A DNA stretch of 9,663 bases from Candidatus Peribacter sp. UBA2144 (GTDB lineage: Bacteria; Patescibacteriota; Gracilibacteria; Peribacterales; Peribacteraceae). Location of the stretch: positions 1 to 9,663 of the forward strand of contig DCXE01000002.1 of assembly GCA_002328295.1 (NCBI GenBank). Reading direction: 5' to 3'. Below, piece by piece: positions 1 to 5,262 of this stretch. How positions within the stretch are numbered: position 1 is the first letter of the stretch; every line of letters starts with the position of its first letter. The notes under the pieces are model-generated. The model was not told the DNA's origin. It saw nothing but the letters and a program-made list of their open reading frames with translations, and made no database searches. Made by a program: the position numbers and the translations under genes.

Positions 1-572
1 AAACTTGCAAGGCTGGCTTTTGCCAAGGGAACTGCAGGTGGATATGAACCATGTGGATTAATTTCAAGTCCTCCTTCCTCATTAGGTAAATCCAGCCGTA
101 TCCGTTCTTCTGTGAAATAAACCTTTCCGCGTAAGTTCCAGTTGTCGATCGTATCGTCTAGGTAAGGTGGAGTTAGCATTAGGAAAGTGATGCCGGAGAA
201 GAGGATTTTGGTTAGAGTCCAGATTGTGAGAATGATTATTGTGTAACGAGTGAATAGTGAATAGTTAAAAGTGAATAGTGCCTTTTTATTATTCTTGCAC
301 TTGCGTATTGGTAAATGCATTAAGCCCAATACAATGGTCAGTCCAATCTGCACAACCAAGTATCCCTTCAAAGTCAGAGCAAGTCCGGTTGTAATATGCA
401 CAACAAATGTAACGAACATCATCATGGTCAGCCCCAAAAGAAAACCAAGAGCCCATCGTTCGAATCTGAACAAAACGGGAGTTTTCCATTCAAGTATTCT
501 TAGAATCAGCCATCCCGAGATGGTTGGAAGTGCTAAGCCTGGAATTAACCAAAGAATTATCATTGTTTGCAT
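1..572 (-). CDS. Polytopic GT-C / family-39-like glycosyltransferase, N-terminal part (3' end beyond window)
   Basis: The minus-strand frame is open from an ATG at 572 to the window edge (190 codons), so only the N-terminal part is seen. Hydrophobic stretches at about residues 4-27, 41-62, 71-86 and 110-132 suggest membrane helices. After them comes an acidic pair with DNWNLRGK (residues 139-150), then HGSYPPAVPLAKA near 174-186. This order recalls the D..W..kAk and YP..Pl..a signatures of the first periplasmic loop in GT-C (PMT/ArnT/RgtA-like) enzymes, which transfer sugars from lipid-phosphate donors at the outer face of the membrane. The exact substrate cannot be read. The start overlaps the end of the upstream gene: ATG 572 lies inside it, and an alternative in-frame ATG at 563 forms a 4-nt ATGA overlap with its stop, so translational coupling is likely. 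A repeat at 250-280 is read in frame at about residues 98-108. Family assignment is by motif recognition only. Confidence 0.62.
   Translation of the reverse strand, partial: MQTMIILWLIPGLALPTISGWLILRILEWKTPVLFRFERWALGFLLGLTMMMFVTFVVHITTGLALTLKGYLVVQIGLTIVLGLMHLPIRKCKNNKKALFTFNYSLFTRYTIIILTIWTLTKILFSGITFLMLTPPYLDDTIDNWNLRGKVYFTEERIRLDLPNEEGGLEINPHGSYPPAVPLAKASLAS
250..280. repeat. GTGAATAG-type short repeat inside coding sequence
   Basis: Three GTGAATAG-like units (two adjacent, one after TTAAAA) occur in 31 nt. Such runs are usually intergenic, but here they are read in frame on the minus strand as part of a hydrophilic-to-aromatic linker (ALFTFNYSLFTRY) between two predicted membrane helices of the glycosyltransferase-like protein. 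Confidence 0.6.
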
Positions 573-1717
573 CTAAGTAGGAAGGAGTAATCGCGATATT
601 CTTTTTCTATGCTGCATGGTCCAGGGTGCAAGATGCCATCGGAAGTTATTAACTGACCTGAATCATTAATCACTGCATCATTTGTTCCAAATATCAGACC
701 ATAAGTTGTATTTTCCAAATTAGGTCCGGATTGAACAGGCTTTACAGGATAAGTTAGATACCTCATAGCCGAGAAATAAATTGTTTTACCTGGTCCTTTG
801 AAAAAGTAAGATCCGCTCGAGGTCAAAGTTGGAATTGCATCCTCAGCTGTGTCGTGGAAACTTCTGTGTTTTCTTGCATTTCGTTCTCCCGGGTTTTTAA
901 GTACATGATCTCTCCAGTCGGTTAAAGCATAGGAAAGAATTTCCGATCCCATTCTTAAATCAAGCACAATCCAAAGGCATCCAACAACGGTCAGAAAAGC
1001 TACAAGCGCTTTTGCTTGTGGCTGATTGTGTTTAACAATATTTTTCCCTGCCCGCAGTCCAAAGATTGCAAGGATGATGTACACGACCCACATTCCGGAA
1101 TTTCCCAGAGGCGGATCCATCAAATACATATCTGCTCTGGCAATTGGATTAAAGTTTAACCACGGTCCCCAGAGGAAGTTGATTGCCTGAGGAGCGTAAA
1201 CATCAAATTTCCAAAGGCTAAGCGCTCCATGAAATATTTTTTCAATAGGATTATAAGAAACGAATTCCATTTTCTCTATAAGTACTTGAGCGCCCTTAGG
1301 AATTCCAATACCAAATTCAGGAGCTCTGGAATTCCAGATTGATAAAGTACTCAGATCGATGTCGACCACTTGCGGTGCATCAGATTTCTCTAAAACAAAA
1401 GGAAGTTGGTTGTATCCTTTAACTGCAATATTAATTTCTTGCCACAAAAGTACAGCTTCCATGTCTCGAGCTGTTTGGATTGTTAAAATCACTGCATCAA
1501 TTTTCTTCTTAAATTCCGGCTTGGTTGTCATGTATCCATCTTTGTCTGCAATTATCATTATTCCTTCCTGATACGACTTCACATTGGAAAAGCCTCTGAC
1601 TTCCCATTTGCCCGGAGGAGTTTGCCCGTTTCTGAAGTCCCATTCGATCACACTCTTAGCTGATGCAGTTAGCGGGAGAATGGTCAGGAATATGCCAATG
1701 ATTAGACGGCGAGGCAT
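560..1717 (-). CDS. Secreted, membrane-anchored protein of unknown function
   Basis: I do not recognise a named family. The open frame reaches back to a TTG at 1777, but that TTG lies in an AT-rich repeat. Starting at ATG 1717 gives 385 aa beginning with a clean signal peptide (MPRRL, then a hydrophobic core, then ASA before Lys21), so I prefer 1717. Residues 21 to about 205 form a soluble segment rich in aromatic and beta-prone residues (VIEWDF, GKWEVRGF, DGYMTT, VVDIDL), possibly a beta-sandwich; this fold guess is weak. Two hydrophobic segments at about 209-223 and 236-253 are joined by a short basic loop. The remaining 130 residues would then be exported and hold two cysteines (368 and 383) that could form a disulfide. 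The gene ends with TGA overlapping the start of the glycosyltransferase-like gene, so the two are probably one operon and may act together in cell-surface glycan assembly. Function is unknown. Confidence 0.72.
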   Translation of the reverse strand: MPRRLIIGIFLTILPLTASAKSVIEWDFRNGQTPPGKWEVRGFSNVKSYQEGIMIIADKDGYMTTKPEFKKKIDAVILTIQTARDMEAVLLWQEINIAVKGYNQLPFVLEKSDAPQVVDIDLSTLSIWNSRAPEFGIGIPKGAQVLIEKMEFVSYNPIEKIFHGALSLWKFDVYAPQAINFLWGPWLNFNPIARADMYLMDPPLGNSGMWVVYIILAIFGLRAGKNIVKHNQPQAKALVAFLTVVGCLWIVLDLRMGSEILSYALTDWRDHVLKNPGERNARKHRSFHDTAEDAIPTLTSSGSYFFKGPGKTIYFSAMRYLTYPVKPVQSGPNLENTTYGLIFGTNDAVINDSGQLITSDGILHPGPCSIEKEYRDYSFLLRCKQ

Positions 1718-1772
1718 AGGGGTATTGAAGCCTGAAAAATGATTTAACGCAATTAAGGTAGTCAAGTAAATT

Positions 1773-1897
1773 TTCAATTTTCAATTTGAAATTTTCATTT
1801 AAGGTCCAAAATTCAATTTTACAAGTATTTATATTGAAACATTGAAAATTGTTTCATTTTAAATTGAATGAAAATTCTAAATTCTAAATTGAAAATT
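1773..1897. repeat. AT-rich intergenic tract of TTTTCAATTT / AATTGAAAAT units
   Basis: This tract between alaS and the secreted-protein gene is built from variants of TTTTCAATTT and of its complement (AATTGAAAAT, AATGAAAATT, ATTCTAAATT twice). The direct units are near 1773-1800 and the complementary units near 1850-1897, so the tract can fold back on itself. A smaller inverted repeat, GAAAC...GTTTC, lies in the middle (about 1836-1855). No U-tract hairpin good enough to call a terminator is visible. It looks like degenerate short-repeat spacer DNA rather than a gene. Confidence 0.55.
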
Positions 1898-1899
1898 AG

Positions 1900-3783
1900 C
1901 TATTTATCTTCCTCAGCTATTTCAATATTCTCACCCCCTCCCTCAACAATCGCTTTAATCCTTCTTACTCCTGACGATGAACTCTCCTCTTTTTTAATCT
2001 TAAACTTACCAATCATGCCGGTACTTGCAACATGAGGACCTCCGCAGATTTCACAACTAAAGTCTCCGACAACATACACTTTAACCTCATTGCCATACCT
2101 ATCATCAAAGACTCCGATTGCTCCTTCCTTTTTCGCTCCATCAACATCAGTCACATGAAAACTGATAGGCATGTCAGCTTCGATTGCTTCATTAACAAGC
2201 CTTTCAACTTCTGCAATTTGCTCCTTTGTCATTTTTTCCGGATGCGAGAAATCAAACCTCAGACGGTCAGCCGTAATGTTAGATCCCTTCTGATAAACAT
2301 GATCACCGAGAACTTTCCTGAGCGCTGCATTAAGTAAGTGAGTCGCAGTATGAAGCTTTGTTGTTTCAGATGACTGGTCAGCCAATCCTCCACTGAATCT
2401 TTGCCCAGCTCCGGCTCGCGATAATTTCTGATGTTCTTCGAAAGATTGTTTAAATCCCTTCTCGTCGACTTTCAAGCCTTCTTCTTCTGCTAACTCCTTG
2501 GTCAATTCCAATGGGAAACCGTAAGTATCATATAAATGGAATGCGGTAACTCCATCAATTTCTGTTGATGCTTTCTCGACTGCTTTTTCGAATTGTTTCA
2601 TTCCTTCCTTCAATGTTTTTCCAAACTGAAGTTCCTCGTTGCTCAAGGCATCTCGAATCTCTTTTTCCTTGGATTTAAGATTTCCATATATGTTTGAGTA
2701 TTGTTTGATTACTTCGTCTGCAATTGTTGGAGTGAAAGTTCCGTCATGTTCGATCTTTAAATATCTTCCAGACCGAATTGCTCTCCTTATGAGTCTCCTT
2801 AGAACATAGCCTTGATCAACATTCGAAGGAAGTATGCCGTCGGCAATAATAAAAGTAGCAGCTTTAATGTGGTCAGTAATAATTCTTTGGTGCTTAAGTC
2901 CTTCAGCATCAGCCAAGGATTTTACTCTATCCATAATAGACTGAAGGCAGTCAGTCTCGTAAACATTCCCGCATTCCTGCATAACGGCTGCAACTCGTTC
3001 CAAGCCCATTCCCGTATCGACATTTTTTTGCTTTAAGGGTACGAACTCCATCTCATCTCCGGCTTCGCCGGAGGCCGCGATTTCGGAATCGCGGTTACGG
3101 GACTGCTGTTGGCTTCGATTATCGTCTCGGTTACCACTGCTTCGAGGCTGCTTGTTGTATTGCATGAACACGTCGTTCCAAACTTCCATCCATCCATAAG
3201 GATGCGTCTCGGGATTTCCTTTGGGATCATCTTCCTGCATCCAGACAAACATCTCCGTATCCGGTCCGCAGGGGCCGGTTTGTCCTGCGGGCTCCCACCA
3301 GTTATCTTCTTTGGGCAGAAAGCCAATCCGTTCTTCCGGTATTCCAACGCCCATCCAAAATTTAGCTGCTTCTTCATCCTTTGGAGCGTCATCATCTCCG
3401 CGAAAACATGTAATGGCCAATCTCTCCTTTGGGATCTCCAACACCTCAGTCAAAAACTCGAAACTCATCTTAATCGCTTCATCTTTGAAGTAATCACCCA
3501 AGCTCCAGTTCCCAAGCATCTCGAACATCGTCAGATGTGATTCATCACCAACCTCGTCAATATCCTGAGTTCTTATACACTTCTGGCAATCAGCGAGTCT
3601 CTTTCCGCCAGGATGCGGTTCGCCCAAGAGATAGGGGACCAGCGGGTGCATTCCAGCTGTGGTGAATAGTACTGTAGGGTCATTCTCTGGGATAAGAGGA
3701 GCTCCGGGAATGATTGTATGCCCCTTCGATTCGAAGAAATCGAGGTAGGATTGCCGTATATCGTCAGTGCTGGTTGGTTTCAT
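1900..3783 (-). CDS. alaS: Alanyl-tRNA synthetase, short form lacking the C-terminal C-Ala domain
   Basis: Attaches alanine to tRNA-Ala in the cytoplasm and hydrolyses mischarged Ser/Gly-tRNA-Ala. Class II motif 2 is visible as CIRTQDIDEVG...FEMLGNWSLGDYF (about residues 69-99 counted from ATG 3783) and motif 3 as VDTGMGLERVAA (about 256-266). The editing domain has both zinc/active-site motifs, HTATH (478-482) and CEICGGPH (577-584), and the SSSSGVRRIKAI strand. The protein stops about 20 residues later at 627 aa, whereas typical bacterial AlaRS is around 870 aa; the linker coiled coil and DHHA1/C-Ala domain are absent. A Ser/Arg/Gln-rich insert of about 32 residues (about 213-244) lies between FMQYNKQ and MEFVPLKQKN, where E. 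coli has only a few residues. The open frame could begin at a TTG (3810), but that lies in the TCAACAG repeat; ATG 3783 gives the normal N-terminus (MKPTSTDDIRQSYLDFFESK). No Shine-Dalgarno is obvious. Confidence 0.96.
   Translation of the reverse strand: MKPTSTDDIRQSYLDFFESKGHTIIPGAPLIPENDPTVLFTTAGMHPLVPYLLGEPHPGGKRLADCQKCIRTQDIDEVGDESHLTMFEMLGNWSLGDYFKDEAIKMSFEFLTEVLEIPKERLAITCFRGDDDAPKDEEAAKFWMGVGIPEERIGFLPKEDNWWEPAGQTGPCGPDTEMFVWMQEDDPKGNPETHPYGWMEVWNDVFMQYNKQPRSSGNRDDNRSQQQSRNRDSEIAASGEAGDEMEFVPLKQKNVDTGMGLERVAAVMQECGNVYETDCLQSIMDRVKSLADAEGLKHQRIITDHIKAATFIIADGILPSNVDQGYVLRRLIRRAIRSGRYLKIEHDGTFTPTIADEVIKQYSNIYGNLKSKEKEIRDALSNEELQFGKTLKEGMKQFEKAVEKASTEIDGVTAFHLYDTYGFPLELTKELAEEEGLKVDEKGFKQSFEEHQKLSRAGAGQRFSGGLADQSSETTKLHTATHLLNAALRKVLGDHVYQKGSNITADRLRFDFSHPEKMTKEQIAEVERLVNEAIEADMPISFHVTDVDGAKKEGAIGVFDDRYGNEVKVYVVGDFSCEICGGPHVASTGMIGKFKIKKEESSSSGVRRIKAIVEGGGENIEIAEEDK
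3052..3147 (-). repeat. In-frame palindromic insertion in alaS (two perfect hairpins)
   Basis: About 96 nt (32 codons) with no counterpart in ordinary AlaRS. It contains two adjacent perfect inverted repeats: CTCCGGC-TTC-GCCGGAG at 3057-3073 (7-bp stem) and CCGCGATT-TCGG-AATCGCGG at 3075-3094 (8-bp stem). The segment is more GC-rich than the surrounding gene and encodes a low-complexity hydrophilic peptide (RSSGNRDDNRSQQQSRNRDS then EIAASGEAGDE). It keeps the reading frame. The arrangement recalls Rickettsia palindromic elements inserted in protein genes, though no sequence relation is claimed. Confidence 0.7.
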
Positions 3784-3793
3784 GCGGATAACA

Positions 3794-3835
3794 TAACAAT
3801 CAACAGTCAACAGTCAACAATCAACAGTCAACTAT
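3794..3835. repeat. Left TCAACAG-type repeat arm (inverted partner at 4238-4288)
   Basis: Tandem CAACAGT / CAACAAT units begin TAACAATCAACA and end CAACAGTCAACTAT. The reverse complement of the segment at 4238-4288 begins TAACAATCAAC and ends CAACAGTCAACTATCAAC, so the two segments are inverted relative to each other and bracket the four-helix-bundle gene. The left arm also supplies a spurious in-frame TTG upstream of alaS. Confidence 0.75.
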
Positions 3836-3871
3836 TTGTGATAATACCACAATATGGTATATTGGTGGGCT

Positions 3872-4249
3872 ATGGTTGCATTTAGATTCAGACAATTTAA
3901 GGTTTATCATGATGCGAAGCAATTTCGCAGTCATTGTCTGAAGCTCCTTGGCACGCTAAAAGCAAAACATGCTTATGATCTTGTGGATCAGATAAGAAGA
4001 GCAAGCCTTTCTATTGTTTTAAATATTGCTGAAGGTTCATCAAAAAGATCAGATATCGATTTTGCAAGGTTTCTAGAGACATCAACTGGCTCAGTTAATG
4101 AGGTAGTAGCTGGATTTGATATGGCCTGTGATGAAGATTTAATAACTCAGGATGAATATTCATTGATAGAGAAAGAGGGAGAAGAGATACTTAATCAATT
4201 AGGTGGCTTTATTAAAAATCTGCGAAGCAAGAAAAAAGTTGATAGTTGA
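3872..4249 (+). CDS. Four-helix-bundle protein (23S rRNA intervening-sequence protein / S23 family)
   Basis: From ATG 3872 the protein has 125 aa. Its start FRFRQFKVYHDAKQF and the core RRASLSIVLNIAEGSSKRS...FARFLETSTGSVNEV match the IVP/S23 four-helix-bundle family (TIGR02436 type): a helix-rich small protein forming a pentameric ring in solved homologues. The biochemical role is not settled; relatives lie in intervening sequences within 23S rRNA genes, or next to repeats elsewhere, and may bind nucleic acid. An upstream ATG at 3854 would add six residues (MVYWWA), but ATG 3872 gives the family-typical N-terminus and has GGTGGG a few bases upstream. The stop codon TGA lies inside the right inverted-repeat arm. 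The gene is divergent from alaS and begins the plus-strand run. Nothing here is an rRNA gene, so this is a free-standing copy. Confidence 0.9.
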   Translation: MVAFRFRQFKVYHDAKQFRSHCLKLLGTLKAKHAYDLVDQIRRASLSIVLNIAEGSSKRSDIDFARFLETSTGSVNEVVAGFDMACDEDLITQDEYSLIEKEGEEILNQLGGFIKNLRSKKKVDS

Positions 4250-4288
4250 CTGTTGAGAGTCCGCCGCAGGCGGACATGTTGATTGTTA
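4238..4288. repeat. Right inverted-repeat arm with embedded GC hairpin
   Basis: GTTGATAGTTGACTGTTGA (4238-4256) and GTTGATTGTTA (4278-4288) are the reverse complement of the ends of the 3794-3835 arm. Between them sits a perfect hairpin GTCCGCC-GCA-GGCGGAC (4259-4275, 7-bp stem). The hairpin interrupts the repeat arm as though inserted into it. There is no T-run after the hairpin, so it is not called a terminator. Confidence 0.75.
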
Positions 4289-4311
4289 CATCGTATTGCT
4301 TCGACGGTACA

Positions 4312-4327
4312 AGGGGTTTTCGCCCCT
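4312..4327. repeat. Small GC hairpin AGGGG-TTTTCG-CCCCT
   Basis: A 5-bp stem followed by a run of A, not T, on the plus strand. It resembles a further small palindrome of the kind seen at 3057-3094 and 4259-4275. The rest of the 4250-4440 spacer holds only overlapping weak inverted repeats around 4367-4392 (CCGA...TCGG, GCCTT...AAGGC) and the promoter listed next. Confidence 0.4.
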
Positions 4328-4401
4328 CAAAAAAATGTTTAATTGATCAGTAAAAAGTCAGGACACCGAGCCTTAAGCTAATCGGAAGGCCGGGGGAATT
4401 A

Positions 4402-4431
4402 TTGACAAATATTACATGCCAGGGGTAGCAT
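4402..4431 (+). promoter_or_regulatory. Candidate sigma-70 promoter for the GHKL ATPase gene
   Basis: A perfect -35 box TTGACA (4402-4407) is followed after 18 nt by TAGCAT (4426-4431, 4 of 6 matches to TATAAT). Transcription would start around 4438-4441, essentially at the ATG at 4441, so the mRNA could be leaderless or nearly so. No strong Shine-Dalgarno precedes that ATG, which fits. Inferred from motif spacing only. Confidence 0.45.
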
Positions 4432-4440
4432 CAAGAGCTA

Positions 4441-5121
4441 ATGAATCCTCAAATACCAGAAGTGCCGCATGTGATTCACTGCACCTTCGAAATGGGGGCG
4501 TTTCATAAAGAACATTTGGCACTGGCTGAGAAAGATAAATTGCAATATACTAGGGATTGGGAAGCAAGATTAGATGATCCAAATACTACGGAAGAAACTT
4601 TGATTGATGAGGGCCTACGTCCACCTAAAAGATATATTGTTCCTGCATTTTCTGATCAAATATCTACAGTTAATGAGGCTGTTGCGAGTCTAATAAGGAT
4701 GTTGCTTGTAAAGCATTTAGGAGAAGAGATAAACGAAAGCAATAGGATTATGCTATTCGAAATGGCTATTCTCGAAGTTCTTCAGAATTCGGGTATGCAT
4801 GCGTGTGAAGGAGTGCCCAGAGATGGCGTGCAGGTTCGCTTGTCATTTTTTGTTAATGAGCATAACGATGCGATAGTCCTATTAGGTGTAATAGATAATG
4901 GACCCAAATTTACACTCAATAGTGTTCCAGATTGTACAGCTGATGAAAACCTTGGAAAGGCAAGTGGCAGGGGTACAGAATATATGACCAATTTTGCTGA
5001 TGATGCGTTTGTGAATGTGGACGAATTTGCGCATCCCGATGGTGGTGATCCAAAGCGCGGCAATGTTGTCATATTATTATTGCATATGAAGCAAGAAGAA
5101 GTGTCGAAAGCATTAGAATAA
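4441..5121 (+). CDS. RsbW/SpoIIAB-like GHKL ATPase (putative anti-sigma factor kinase)
   Basis: 226 aa, soluble, no membrane segment. The C-terminal half (about 100-215) is a HATPase_c_2-type fold. N-box EVLQNSGMH has Glu112, Asn116 and His120 in the E-x3-N-x3-H spacing of RsbW-type kinases; G1 box is VIDNGPKF (152-157); G2 box is SGRGTEYMTNFADD (175-188); the closing strand is GNVVILLLHM. Known RsbW/SpoIIAB proteins bind a sigma factor and phosphorylate a STAS anti-anti-sigma protein. In G1 the second glycine of D-x-G-x-G is Lys (DNGPK), so ATP handling may be altered. The N-terminal 90 residues are an extension I do not recognise, longer than in stand-alone RsbW (about 160 aa). A sigma-70 gene follows 138 nt downstream on the same strand, which makes an anti-sigma role plausible but unproven. 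No STAS partner is seen in the window. Kinase-fold confidence is high; target is inference. Confidence 0.78.
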   Translation: MNPQIPEVPHVIHCTFEMGAFHKEHLALAEKDKLQYTRDWEARLDDPNTTEETLIDEGLRPPKRYIVPAFSDQISTVNEAVASLIRMLLVKHLGEEINESNRIMLFEMAILEVLQNSGMHACEGVPRDGVQVRLSFFVNEHNDAIVLLGVIDNGPKFTLNSVPDCTADENLGKASGRGTEYMTNFADDAFVNVDEFAHPDGGDPKRGNVVILLLHMKQEEVSKALE

Positions 5122-5250
5122 AAGCAATAGAGAGGCTTAACTTTTAAGGCGGAACAATCGCATGTAATGTAAGGGGGTTTTGGCACAGAACTAATTAATT
5201 TGGACAAAAACTCCGTTACTTACTGGATTAATGAGTGATTTGTTGTCTAA

Positions 5251-5262
5251 CATGTATACATG
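5251..5262. promoter_or_regulatory. 12-bp perfect palindrome overlapping the sigma factor start codon
   Basis: CATGTATACATG is fully self-complementary and its last three bases are the ATG of the sigma gene. It could be a protein-binding site or simply restrict ribosome access. No Shine-Dalgarno is visible, and no strong -35/-10 pair could be assigned in the 138-nt gap (TTGGAC at 5200 has no good -10). A chance palindrome cannot be excluded. Confidence 0.3.

Noticed and set aside
289..489. Minus-strand 66-codon ORF and the overlapping plus-strand 101-codon ORF (271-576)
   Set aside because: Both lie across the N-terminal membrane helices of the glycosyltransferase-like frame (1-572), which carries family motifs and continues to the window edge; these two do not resemble anything.
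3033..3540. Three overlapping ORFs on both strands across alaS, including a minus-strand 120-codon frame
   Set aside because: They are shadows of alaS; only the alaS frame carries synthetase motifs on both sides of the insert.
4312..4335. AGGGG...CCCCT hairpin as a rho-independent terminator
   Set aside because: The plus strand has a run of A, not T, after the stem, and the minus strand has its T-run before the stem, so neither strand fits.
4367..4392. Overlapping inverted repeats (CCGA/TCGG, GCCTT/AAGGC) as a tRNA remnant or riboswitch
   Set aside because: Stems are only 4-5 bp and mutually exclusive; no cloverleaf or known aptamer core can be built from the surroundings.
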